Shown here piece by piece: positions 6,465-12,486 of a stretch of 12,486 nucleotides of DNA. The DNA is from Acidobacteriota bacterium (GTDB lineage: Bacteria > Acidobacteriota > Blastocatellia > RBC074). The number at the start of each line of letters is the position of its first letter. Within the stretch, counting starts at the first letter, position 1. Made by a program: the position numbers and the translations under genes. The notes beneath the pieces were generated by a model, which worked only from the letters and a program-made list of their open reading frames with translations, was not told the origin of the DNA and did no database searches. The stretch covers positions 1 to 12,486 of the forward strand of contig JAGNMH010000074.1 in assembly GCA_017991275.1 (NCBI GenBank). The letters run 5' to 3'.

Positions 6465-7535
6465 CTATTTTGACGGACTCGGCGCCAAACTCGTTTTGTA
6501 TTCTTCTCTGTGACGAATGGAGATGGTTTTGCTCATTGCCGCAAAGGCGGATTTTTCAGACAGTCTGACTTTTACTCGATGAGGTTTATCCGGCTTGTGA
6601 TTACAGGTCGGTTTGAAACCAATCAAATATTGATTGCGAAGTTCTTTGGCGATTTTGTCCAGGCAAAGAGTCAATTCTTTCTGGTTTATCGGGAAAAAGC
6701 TTGTCCCGCCAGTCATTAGGGCAAGGTCAGTAAAAAATTGTTCTGCCAATCTTTTCTGAGTGTCTGTGCCCGAAAAATGGTTCTTCAAAGAGAACAAATC
6801 ATGGTTTAGAGAGACGGAATAAACCGGCACATCATTTTCCTGTAATATCGCGTTTAGCTTCGACCTTTCCGTTTTAGACGTGCTGTCTACCCCATCGGTC
6901 AGCAAAATTACTGCTCTCTTCGAATGGGAACTCCTCTTTGCTTGCTCAATTGCTGTAACCAGAGAATCGTAGAGCGATGTTTGCCCAAGGGGTTGTGTAG
7001 CAAAAACCAAGTTCAGGCTTTTTTCAATTTCCTGCCTGTCACGAGTCCAACCCAATGTTAACCATGATTGTTGATTGAACAGAATGATCGAATATTCGTT
7101 CATTCGATGACTGTTTTCGATAAACTCTGGAACCGTTGCGATAAGCCTTTGATAGGTATTTTTCCAGCCGCTTTCAAAACCTCTCGGGCGATAGGAGCTC
7201 GGCAAACTTAGCATGTTCCTCATGGAACCAGACATATCTACCAAAAAGACAATTCCTACAGGCTCATCCTTTTTGGCAAAATAGCTGACCTGTTGAGGAG
7301 CTTTGTCACAGTTCACCTCGAAGTCGTAATAATTCAGCTTTGAAATGAAATTACCGTTCTTGTCAGACACCGAAACGTAAAGCTTGGCCAGATCATCTTT
7401 CGCCGCGGTTTCCGGTCTGGTTGCTGTCTGGTCTTGTCGGGCAAGTTGTGATTTAGGTAAGCCGAAAAGCAGCAGGCAGACGATCGAGAATCCAAGCAGA
7501 GTTTGACGAATTGAAAAGCGACAGCAAGTTTTCAT
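6465..7535 (-). CDS. Secreted vWA-domain protein (VWFA-related acidobacterial domain type)
   Basis: A 356-residue protein with an N-terminal signal sequence: basic MKTCCRFSIR, a hydrophobic core at about 12-26 and a likely cleavage near LPKSQLA (residue 32). Residues 49-85 form a short beta domain with the DFEV step that precedes the vWA fold in this family. The vWA domain (about 93-305) has a complete MIDAS metal site: DMSGSM (Asp100, Ser102, Ser104), Thr186 in GQTSLYD and Asp214 in LLTDGVD. A tail with NQYLIGF (301-307) is typical of the 'VWFA-related Acidobacterial domain' family (TIGR03436), whose role is unknown; metal-dependent protein binding at the cell surface is the general expectation. 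The ATG at 7535 is chosen over the GTG at 7553 because AAGGAG lies 9 bases before it. Four hand-counted rows average about 44% G+C, against about 55% for rimO. Confidence 0.9.
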   Translation of the reverse strand: MKTCCRFSIRQTLLGFSIVCLLLFGLPKSQLARQDQTATRPETAAKDDLAKLYVSVSDKNGNFISKLNYYDFEVNCDKAPQQVSYFAKKDEPVGIVFLVDMSGSMRNMLSLPSSYRPRGFESGWKNTYQRLIATVPEFIENSHRMNEYSIILFNQQSWLTLGWTRDRQEIEKSLNLVFATQPLGQTSLYDSLVTAIEQAKRSSHSKRAVILLTDGVDSTSKTERSKLNAILQENDVPVYSVSLNHDLFSLKNHFSGTDTQKRLAEQFFTDLALMTGGTSFFPINQKELTLCLDKIAKELRNQYLIGFKPTCNHKPDKPHRVKVRLSEKSAFAAMSKTISIRHREEYKTSLAPSPSK

Positions 7536-7544
7536 ACTGTGATT

Positions 7545-7550
7545 CTCCTT
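7545..7550 (-). promoter_or_regulatory. Ribosome binding site deciding the vWA gene start
   Basis: On the minus strand AAGGAG lies 9 bases before the ATG at 7535, a near-ideal spacing. The longer frame from the GTG at 7553 would place this site inside the coding region. Confidence 0.75.
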
Positions 7551-7592
7551 CACTGAATTTGGCCAACGTTACAGTGCCGAGCAAGACGCGAT

Positions 7593-7621
7593 AGTCTACC
7601 TTTACGCTTGCACGCCTGCAA
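7593..7621 (-). promoter_or_regulatory. Candidate promoter for the vWA-rimO-pgpA genes
   Basis: Read on the minus strand, TTGCAG (7621-7616) and TAGACT (7598-7593) are 17 bases apart and lie about 60 bases before the vWA start. The -35 matches the sigma-70 consensus at only three positions, the -10 at four. The -35 and spacer are part of a small inverted repeat, TTGCA-4-TGCAA (7608-7621), which could be a regulator site. Weak evidence. Confidence 0.35.
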
Positions 7622-7661
7622 AGCCTGAGTTTTGCCTTTGTTGCCGAGTTGTAAAGCTGCT

Positions 7662-7690
7662 TTGACACCCCTATCAGGCTGAAATAGACT
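7662..7690 (+). promoter_or_regulatory. Candidate sigma-70 promoter for rseP
   Basis: A perfect -35 box TTGACA (7662-7667) is followed after 17 bases by TAGACT (7685-7690), a four-of-six match to TATAAT. Transcription would start near 7697 and give a leader of about 118 bases before rseP. It is divergent from the candidate vWA promoter, with about 40 bases between the two -35 boxes. Confidence 0.5.
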
Positions 7691-7715
7691 CACTGCCTGT
7701 TCGTGGGAGAAGAGG

Positions 7716-7728
7716 TTTGGTAACCAAA
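7716..7728. promoter_or_regulatory. 13-base palindrome in the rseP leader, possible operator
   Basis: TTTGGT-A-ACCAAA is a perfect inverted repeat with a one-base centre, beginning about 25 bases after the candidate -10 box of rseP. Its length and position suit a dimeric repressor site, but no regulator gene lies nearby and a chance palindrome of this size is possible. Confidence 0.3.
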
Positions 7729-7814
7729 CAAGTGATTTATCAGCCGCTGTTTTCGGGCTGGACGGCGGGCATAAAAAAAGAAGTAACAGCCTGAAATGAA
7801 GGAGTGAGTAAGCC

Positions 7815-9278
7815 ATGCAAGTACTGTTAAATACGGTTATCCCATTTGCCATCCTGTTATGTGTTTTGGTCGTGATTCACGAATTCGGCCATTTCATTGT
7901 CGCCAAGATGCTGGGCATTGGTGTCGAAGTTTTCTCGGTTGGTTTCGGCAAACGGTTGTGGGGATTCAAGATCGGCGATACCGATTATCGCCTGAGCCTT
8001 GTTCCGCTGGGCGGTTACGTCAGGTTCCGCGGTGAAAATCTGGAGATGTTGCAGGGCAAAAGCGACGCTCCCGAAGATGAATTTAACTCCCAACCGAAAT
8101 GGAAACGCTTTTTGGTGGCGCTGGCAGGGCCGGTGTTCAATATAGCTTTTGCTTTGGCGATTCCTACCATCGCAATTTTGATCGGCTTCAAGGTCGGCGC
8201 TGAGCAGATGCAGCAACCTGTCGTCGGTTTTGTCACCAAAGGCTCCGCTGCTGAAAAAGCCGGGTTGTTAGCCGGCGACAAGATTCTGACTTTTGATAAC
8301 CTGGCCAAACCAAATTGGGATGATGTACGGTTGCAAATACAGGTTAAGCCAGAAGAGCAAATCCCGCTTACTGTTGATCGAAAGGGGCAGGTTCTGAATT
8401 TGACTCTGACACCTGCCGCCAGACAGATTGAGCGCAATAAAGTCGGCGAAGCCGGGTTTCAGTCGCTTATCCCAACCAAAGAAATCATCGTCAACAGCGC
8501 GGAATCCGGCAAGCCAGCGGCATTGGCTGGCATCCAAGCTGGTGACAAGATTGTGGGTATCAATGGCCAGTCGTTGGTTTCCTGGCATCAGTTCAAAAAT
8601 GCCTTGAACGAAAGCAATGGCCAACCCGTGGCCATGAAGATCGTGCGCGGCGATCAAGCGCTGGAAGTCCAAGCGTCGCCGGCTCAGGTCGAAGGCGAAT
8701 ACCGCTTAGGAATTGCCACCACCATCAAAGGCGAATTGGTGACGCAAAAAACGTCTTCGATCATCGAAGCCATGCGATATGGATGGGCTTACAACTGGCG
8801 AATTCTGCGTGTGACCGGCATCGCATTCGGCCAGATTTTTTCTGGCAGCCGTTCGGTTCGTGATTCAGTATCCGGCCCAATCGGAATGGCGCGCGAAACG
8901 GGCCGCGTTTATGAAAGCGAAGGTTGGACAGGGTTGATTCCCTGGGCGGCAATGATCAGCTTGAACCTGGGCGTGTTCAATTTGTTGCCGATTCCGGTGT
9001 TGGATGGCGGAATGATCCTGACTATTTTCGTCGAATGGTTGATGGGATTGATTGGGTTGACGATGTCGTTGCGCTTCCGCGAACGCATTCAAGGCTTTGG
9101 GCTTGTGATTATTCTGGCTCTGATGGTTTTCGTTTTCGGCAACGACGGTTGGCGATTGATCGAGGACAAGTTTGGCAAAAAAGAACCACCGGCTCAGGTT
9201 CAGCCTCAACAGCAGTCACCGGCTCAGCCACAAGCTCCGGCGCAAGCCGAGCAATCGCCTCAACCGGCGAATAAATAA
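7815..9278 (+). CDS. rseP: Site-2 intramembrane zinc metalloprotease RseP
   Basis: Inner-membrane protease (M50 family) that cleaves membrane-embedded anti-sigma factors after a first cut, and clears leftover signal peptides. The 487-residue protein has the zinc motif HEFGH in its first membrane segment (His22, Glu23, His26) and the third ligand in VLDGG (Asp397) within NLLPIPVLDGG near the C-terminus. Between them are the membrane-associated GGYVRF segment (66-71) and two PDZ domains, about 136-200 (KAGLLAGDKI) and 222-290 (LAGIQAGDKIVGINGQ), then SVSGPIGMA (351-359), typical of RseP. The last 30 residues form a Pro/Gln/Ala-rich tail, expected outside the cytoplasmic membrane if topology follows E. 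coli RseP. The ATG at 7815 follows AAGGAG (7799-7804) by 10 bases. The gene stands alone: a promoter candidate lies before it and an intrinsic terminator after it. Its substrate is not visible here. Confidence 0.96.
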   Translation: MQVLLNTVIPFAILLCVLVVIHEFGHFIVAKMLGIGVEVFSVGFGKRLWGFKIGDTDYRLSLVPLGGYVRFRGENLEMLQGKSDAPEDEFNSQPKWKRFLVALAGPVFNIAFALAIPTIAILIGFKVGAEQMQQPVVGFVTKGSAAEKAGLLAGDKILTFDNLAKPNWDDVRLQIQVKPEEQIPLTVDRKGQVLNLTLTPAARQIERNKVGEAGFQSLIPTKEIIVNSAESGKPAALAGIQAGDKIVGINGQSLVSWHQFKNALNESNGQPVAMKIVRGDQALEVQASPAQVEGEYRLGIATTIKGELVTQKTSSIIEAMRYGWAYNWRILRVTGIAFGQIFSGSRSVRDSVSGPIGMARETGRVYESEGWTGLIPWAAMISLNLGVFNLLPIPVLDGGMILTIFVEWLMGLIGLTMSLRFRERIQGFGLVIILALMVFVFGNDGWRLIEDKFGKKEPPAQVQPQQQSPAQPQAPAQAEQSPQPANK

Positions 9279-9291
9279 TTGTTTTAGCACG

Positions 9292-9320
9292 AGGGCGGTT
9301 CGGAAACGGATCGCCCTTTT
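9292..9320 (+). terminator. Rho-independent terminator of rseP
   Basis: AGGGCGGTTCG (9292-9302) pairs with CGGATCGCCCT (9307-9317) as an 11-bp stem with two G-U wobbles, closed by a GAAA tetraloop. The stem's last T begins a four-T run (9317-9320), continued by CCTTCCTT. It lies 13 bases after the rseP stop codon. Confidence 0.85.
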
Positions 9321-9351
9321 CCTTCCTTGTAAGCGAACACTCCGCTCACCT

Positions 9352-10797
9352 ATGGCACAAGAAGAAAAATTCGTTCGAGGTCTGGGCTTGCTGGATTCGA
9401 CAATGATCGTCGCAGGTTCAATGATCGGGTCTGGAATTTTCATCGTTTCGGCTGATATGGCACGGCAAGTCGGTTCGCCCGGATGGCTGTTGGTTGCCTG
9501 GCTGGTGACTGGGTTTTTGACTGTCGTCGGCGCGCTTAGTTACGGCGAACTGGCCGCAATGATTCCAAAAGCCGGTGGCCAGTACGTTTATCTACGTGAA
9601 GCTTTTTCTCCGCTGTGGGGATTTTTGTACGGCTGGACGCTGTTTCTGGTGATTCAGACTGGAACGATTGCCGCAGTGGCCGTTGGCTTTGCGCGCTTTC
9701 TGGGCGTGTTGTGGCCGACGGTTTCAGAATCGAATTACCTCATCAAGCCCATCAATTTGGGTTCAAGCTATGCCGTTTCGCTTTCTACAGCTCAGTTGGT
9801 AGGAGTGCTGTTGATTACGCTGCTGACCTGGATGAACACTCGCGGATTGAAGCTGGGAAAGATTGTCCAAAACGTTTTTACCATTGCTAAAACCGGCGGT
9901 TTGATCGCTTTGATTGTGCTTGGCATTTTAATCGGTTGGAATTCCGGTGCGGTTCACGCGAACTTCGGCGATTGGTGGACAGCACGAGGGACTTTGCAAA
10001 ATGTCGGCCCCGGATTGACCGCCGCAACTACATTCGGTTTGTTTATCGCCTTGTGCGTTTCTCAAACCAATTCGCTATTTTCAGCCGACGCCTGGAACAA
10101 CATCACCTTCACCGCCGGAGAAGTTAAAGACCCGAAACGTAATATCCCGCTTTCGTTGGCGATGGGAACCGGGCTGGTTATCACGCTTTATCTGCTGGCC
10201 AATGTTGCTTATCTGGTTTCGTTGCCACTGGAAACCATACAGCAGGTTCCCAGTGACCGCGTGGCGGCGGCGACCGCCAACGTGGTTTTTCCAGGCTTTG
10301 GCGCGACACTGATGGCTGCGGTGATGCTGGTTTCGACTTTTGGCTGCAACAACGGACTGATTCTGGCCGGAGCGCGAGCTTATTACGCGATGTCGCGCGA
10401 CGGGCTGTTTTTCAAACGCGCTGGCGAACTGAACCGTAACGCTGTTCCGGCATGGGGATTGTGGATTCAAGGTTTGCTGGCGGTGGTTTTGACCTTGCCG
10501 CGAACGATCAAATCCGATGGCAGTTACGGTAATCTTTATGGGGACTTGCTGACTTATGTGATTTCGGCGGCGCTGATTTTTTACATTCTGACGATTGCCG
10601 GAATCTTTGTCTTGCGCAGTAAACAGCCAAACGTTGAGCGGCCATACAAAGCTTTCGGTTATCCGATTGTGCCCGCGCTTTACATTGTCGGAGCGGCGGT
10701 GATTCTCTTTGCGCTGTTTGCTTATCAAACGGAAACTACCTGGCCTGGTTTGATAATCGTGTTGTCGGGAGTCCCGGTTTACTTTTTCTGGCGCTAA
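9352..10797 (+). CDS. APC-family amino acid permease
   Basis: Inner-membrane secondary transporter of 481 residues with about 12 membrane segments, belonging to the amino acid-polyamine-organocation superfamily. The first segment has the substrate-binding signature AGSMIGSGIF. After the second segment comes SYGELAAMIPKAGGQYVYLR, the typical APC loop, and the middle has FSADAWNNITFTAGEVKDPKRNIP-like sequence (split here: FSADAWNNITF, then GEVKDPKRNIP), matching the NxxxxxEVKNPxRxIP region of LAT/SteT-type exchangers. The substrate cannot be told; neutral amino acids are plausible. The ATG at 9352 is chosen because the protein then begins MAQEEKFVRGLGLLDS, the normal APC start. The open frame reaches back to 9172, but that part lies inside rseP and across its terminator. 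There is no Shine-Dalgarno sequence in front of 9352. No amino acid metabolism genes are nearby. Confidence 0.93.
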   Translation: MAQEEKFVRGLGLLDSTMIVAGSMIGSGIFIVSADMARQVGSPGWLLVAWLVTGFLTVVGALSYGELAAMIPKAGGQYVYLREAFSPLWGFLYGWTLFLVIQTGTIAAVAVGFARFLGVLWPTVSESNYLIKPINLGSSYAVSLSTAQLVGVLLITLLTWMNTRGLKLGKIVQNVFTIAKTGGLIALIVLGILIGWNSGAVHANFGDWWTARGTLQNVGPGLTAATTFGLFIALCVSQTNSLFSADAWNNITFTAGEVKDPKRNIPLSLAMGTGLVITLYLLANVAYLVSLPLETIQQVPSDRVAAATANVVFPGFGATLMAAVMLVSTFGCNNGLILAGARAYYAMSRDGLFFKRAGELNRNAVPAWGLWIQGLLAVVLTLPRTIKSDGSYGNLYGDLLTYVISAALIFYILTIAGIFVLRSKQPNVERPYKAFGYPIVPALYIVGAAVILFALFAYQTETTWPGLIIVLSGVPVYFFWR

Positions 10798-11005
10798 TTT
10801 CCCCACGCGCTCCTAACAGAGCCGAGTGTCCTCATAACCGCGATCACCTCACTCGTAAAATATCAAAGAAAGGATTGCGAGCTAAGGGAATTTGGCTGCC
10901 CACGAAAGCATGCCCACCTCACATCTCCAGGCCAAAAAAAGTGACCGCAAGCGACGTGAGCGTGTTTTTCCTTAGCGTAGCGCACCCTAGCCCAGCCATA
11001 GTGCA

Positions 11006-11035
11006 TTGACACCTTGTGAAATCGTGTGCTACTTA
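11006..11035 (+). promoter_or_regulatory. Candidate promoter of the ATP synthase operon
   Basis: TTGACA (11006-11011) is a perfect -35 box. After 18 bases comes TACTTA (11030-11035), a poor -10 hexamer but preceded by TGC as in extended -10 promoters. The leader would be about 75 bases. Position upstream of the first atp gene is the main support. Confidence 0.45.
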
Positions 11036-11064
11036 TCCGCCCTTAAATTCCACGTAGTTTTTAC

Positions 11065-11085
11065 CGCTGTACGACCTGTGCAGCG
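11065..11085 (+). promoter_or_regulatory. Leader hairpin before the ATP synthase operon
   Basis: CGCTGTAC (11065-11072) pairs with GTGCAGCG (11078-11085) as an 8-bp stem with one U-G wobble and a GACCT loop. CAATTTTA follows, then the purine-rich site GAGAGGAG at 11096-11103. It could be a weak attenuator or an mRNA-stability element; the T-run is too short for a confident terminator. Confidence 0.45.
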
Positions 11086-11095
11086 CAATTTTACT

Positions 11096-11103
11096 GAGAG
11101 GAG
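11096..11103 (+). promoter_or_regulatory. Strong ribosome binding site at unusual distance from the b' start
   Basis: GAGAGGAG is the only good Shine-Dalgarno sequence before the b' gene, but it ends 15 bases ahead of the GTG at 11119. An in-frame stop (TGA, 11095-11097) limits the frame, and no ATG, GTG or TTG lies between that stop and 11119 in frame. An ATC codon lies at 11110, six bases after the site. Confidence 0.5.
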
Positions 11104-11118
11104 TGGCGAATCCCAACC

Positions 11119-11586
11119 GTGATCGTCTTAGCCTTGGCGGGTAGTGTACTAAGCATTGATGGATCGTTTTTAGTTGTTTTCATTTCCATCCTTGTCCTGA
11201 TTTTCATTCTTAATCGCACGCTGTTCAAACCCATCAACCAGGTTTTGGACGAGCGGGAGCGGCTGGGCGCCGGGCGCATGTCCGAGGCCAAGCAGTTGCT
11301 TGCTCAATACGACCAGCGGCTGAACGGTTATGAGCAACAAATTCAAACTGCGCGCGCCGAAGCTTATCAGTTTATGGAAGCTCAGCGCCGCGAAGCTCAA
11401 GGATCGCGTGCCGAAATGATCGCTCAGATCAAAGGTGAAACGGCTTCGCAGGTGGCCGCAGCGCGCGAAGACATTTCCAAACAGACCGCCGATGCCAAAA
11501 CCAATCTGGAAGGTGAAGCTCGCGCGATGGCTGCCGTTATCTCTTCTCAAATTTTGCATCGCCCTGTCAGCGGCGGAGGGAATTGA
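11119..11586 (+). CDS. atpF': ATP synthase F0 subunit b' (first of two b-type stalk subunits)
   Basis: Peripheral-stalk subunit that, with subunit b, holds the F1 head against the membrane a subunit. The 155-residue product has one membrane segment at about 14-32 (FLVVFISILVLIFILNR), then the hinge TLFKPINQVLDERE, the sequence expected of b'/b subunits, then a long charged helix with coiled-coil character to about residue 145 (EQQIQTARAEAYQFMEAQRR). It starts with GTG at 11119; the next in-frame Met is residue 54, past the membrane segment, so a start near here is required. Its good ribosome binding site is unusually far away. The gene is first in the operon, with atpF six bases after its stop. 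Having two different b genes in a row resembles cyanobacteria and alphaproteobacteria. Confidence 0.88.
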   Translation: MIVLALAGSVLSIDGSFLVVFISILVLIFILNRTLFKPINQVLDERERLGAGRMSEAKQLLAQYDQRLNGYEQQIQTARAEAYQFMEAQRREAQGSRAEMIAQIKGETASQVAAAREDISKQTADAKTNLEGEARAMAAVISSQILHRPVSGGGN

Positions 11587-11592
11587 GCCGCT

Positions 11593-12132
11593 ATGACAAA
11601 TCCCAACCAACTTTTTTCATTCGCATTTATGCTTCCGGCTTTGTTTCTGGCTGGCGCTGGAATGGCTGCGCTGTCCAAGCTGGTCAACCTGTCCATCTTT
11701 CTTGCCCTGTTGATCTGGCTGGTTAAGAAACCGGCGAAAGAGTTTTTCGCTAATCGTCTGGCCGAAGTCCGCGCGACCTTGCAGCAAGCAGCCAAAGAAA
11801 AAGAATTGGCCGCTACCAAGATGGCTGAACTTGACGCGCGGCTGAGTCGCCTGGATTCGGAAATAGCCGAAATCAAAGCTCAGGCTCAGCGCGAAGCGAT
11901 TGCAGAACGCGAACGGCTGGAAGCAGAGGCACGGCGCGACATTGAAAAGCTGCGCCAGAGTTCTCAGCGAGAAATCGAATCCGCCAAACAAATTGCGATG
12001 TCCGAACTACGCGAATTCGCCGCAACCAAAGCCGTTGATCTGGCAGAGCAAATGATCCGCAAGGAATTGAAACCCGAAGACGACGCCAGGCTGCTTCAGC
12101 GAATGGGCGATGAGATGAGCAAAGTTTCCTAA
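11593..12132 (+). CDS. atpF: ATP synthase F0 subunit b
   Basis: Second b-type stalk subunit, 179 residues. The membrane segment VNLSIFLALLIWLVKK (31-46) is followed by PAKEFFANRLAEV and a long charged helix (65-160) rich in Ala, Glu, Arg and Lys, with AEARRDIEKLRQSS and the conserved C-terminal AVDLAEQMIRKEL. An additional hydrophobic stretch at 7-27 (LFSFAFMLPALFLAGAGMAA) lies ahead of the usual segment. It may be a cleavable signal-like N-terminus or a second membrane pass; single-pass b subunits are the norm. The ATG at 11593 lies six bases after the b' stop. GGAGGG overlaps the end of b' about 13 bases upstream. The product is expected to pair with b' as a heterodimer and to bind the delta subunit encoded next. 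Confidence 0.94.
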   Translation: MTNPNQLFSFAFMLPALFLAGAGMAALSKLVNLSIFLALLIWLVKKPAKEFFANRLAEVRATLQQAAKEKELAATKMAELDARLSRLDSEIAEIKAQAQREAIAERERLEAEARRDIEKLRQSSQREIESAKQIAMSELREFAATKAVDLAEQMIRKELKPEDDARLLQRMGDEMSKVS

Positions 12133-12138
12133 ATTCCA

Positions 12139-12163
12139 AATCTCAGATTTCAAATTTGAGATT
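12139..12163. repeat. 25-base near-perfect palindrome between atpF and atpH
   Basis: AATCTCAGATTT (12139-12150), a central C, and AAATTTGAGATT (12152-12163) are reverse complements except for one position. It fills most of the 41-base gap between two otherwise tightly packed genes. The A/T-rich composition and the AAATCTCA words resemble simple intergenic filler repeats; a role in tuning atp mRNA is possible but not shown. Confidence 0.6.
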
Positions 12164-12173
12164 CACCGAACTT

Positions 12174-12486
12174 ATGAGTGTATCCACAATTGCAAATCGT
12201 TATGCGCGCGCGCTGGCTGATGTCATCACAGCGCGCGCTGAAATGAATGAAGTCGTCGCTGAATTGAACGGCTTTGCAAAAATGCTGGGCGGCCACCAAC
12301 AGTTGCGCGATGTGTTTGCCAGCCCCGTGCTTTCAACGGAGCGCAAACGCGGCGTGCTTGGGGAACTGCTGACCAGAATGCAGTTGCGACAGACTTCCAG
12401 CAATTTTCTGCGAGTGTTGCTGGATAATTCACGGCTGCACGATCTGGATCAAATACTTAAAGTTCTGGCTCGTGAACTGGATGCGC
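12174..12486 (+). CDS. atpH: ATP synthase F1 subunit delta, C-terminus cut by window edge
   Basis: Delta (OSCP-type) subunit that links the b/b' stalk to the top of the F1 head. I translated it by hand from the ATG at 12174: 104 complete codons are visible and the frame is open at the right edge. The N-terminus MSVSTIANRYARALADV is the classic delta start (IAxRYAxAL). It is followed by helices with FASPVLSTERKRGVLGELL and SSNFLRVLLDNSRL, which match the N-terminal six-helix domain. A full-length delta has about 175-185 residues, so about 75 are missing. The ribosome binding site is weak and lies in the palindromic spacer after atpF. The gene order b', b, delta predicts alpha, gamma, beta and epsilon genes beyond the window. 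Confidence 0.93.
   Translation, partial: MSVSTIANRYARALADVITARAEMNEVVAELNGFAKMLGGHQQLRDVFASPVLSTERKRGVLGELLTRMQLRQTSSNFLRVLLDNSRLHDLDQILKVLARELDA

Larger units (their letters stand above)
10798..11118. other. 321-base region without a gene, between the permease and the ATP synthase operon
   Basis: I see no coding frame or tRNA here. Just after the permease, CGAGTG (10823-10828) can pair with CACTCG (10850-10855) around a 21-base loop, but no T-run follows, so the permease has no convincing terminator. Near 10933-10970 lies an A-run, a G/C-rich stretch with CGCAAGCG and ACGTGAGCGT, then a T-run; it does not fold into one clear long stem. The second half holds a promoter candidate and a leader hairpin, listed separately. 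Confidence 0.6.

Noticed and set aside
5846..6568. 240-codon plus-strand frame opposite rimO and the end of the vWA gene
   Set aside because: Antisense to rimO, crosses a gene junction and shows no domain or membrane pattern of a real protein.
7550..7852. 100-codon minus-strand frame across the vWA-rseP intergenic region
   Set aside because: It runs across the rseP start and both promoter candidates and has no ribosome binding site or recognisable sequence.
9172..9351. N-terminal extension of the permease by 60 codons
   Set aside because: It lies inside rseP in another frame and reads through the rseP terminator; the APC family start fits the ATG at 9352.
10798..11118. tRNA or small RNA gene in the long intergenic region
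   Set aside because: No cloverleaf or terminator-ended structure could be made out; only a promoter candidate and a short leader hairpin are supported.
1..12486. CRISPR array, prophage, transposase, defence or toxin-antitoxin system
   Set aside because: No regularly spaced direct repeats and no protein with such features; apart from the 89-residue gene and the vWA protein, every gene falls in a well-known housekeeping or transporter family.

Overview
The window is a stretch of bacterial core genome, probably from the phylum Acidobacteriota (possibly class Blastocatellia). The main pointer is a secreted von Willebrand A protein of the type common in acidobacterial genomes. Two different ATP synthase b-type subunits (b' and b), many intergenic palindromes and a moderate G+C content fit this. 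The placement is inference: no rRNA gene is present.

Left part (1-7535), all on the minus strand. In transcription order: vWA-domain secreted protein, rimO (ribosomal protein S12 methylthiotransferase), pgpA (phosphatidylglycerophosphatase A), cinA, an 89-residue protein of unknown function, plsY (acyl-phosphate:glycerol-3-phosphate acyltransferase), an MFS exporter and gpsA (glycerol-3-phosphate dehydrogenase, cut by the left edge). GpsA makes glycerol-3-phosphate, PlsY acylates it and PgpA acts later in phosphatidylglycerol synthesis, so this is largely a phospholipid module with housekeeping genes mixed in. cinA, the small gene and plsY overlap by 4 bases each (ATGA), so they are translationally coupled. 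Three long inverted repeats sit at the junctions pgpA/cinA, plsY/MFS and MFS/gpsA. The one behind plsY encodes the last residues of PlsY. The MFS gene lies between two of them and separates plsY from gpsA.

Middle (7536-9351). A divergent intergenic region holds candidate promoters for the vWA gene (minus) and for rseP (plus), plus a 13-base palindrome. rseP encodes a complete site-2 intramembrane protease and ends in a good intrinsic terminator.

Right part (9352-12486), plus strand. An APC-family amino acid permease is followed by about 320 bases without a gene, which hold a candidate promoter and a leader hairpin. Then comes the start of an ATP synthase operon: b' (atpF'), b (atpF) and delta (atpH, cut by the right edge). 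The a and c subunits of F0 are not upstream, so the ATP synthase genes are split in this genome.

I found no CRISPR array, tRNA, rRNA, transposase, phage gene or recognisable defence system. The points worth a second look are the junction palindromes, the A/T-richer vWA and 89-residue genes, the start site of the ATP synthase b' gene and the hairpin leader of that operon.
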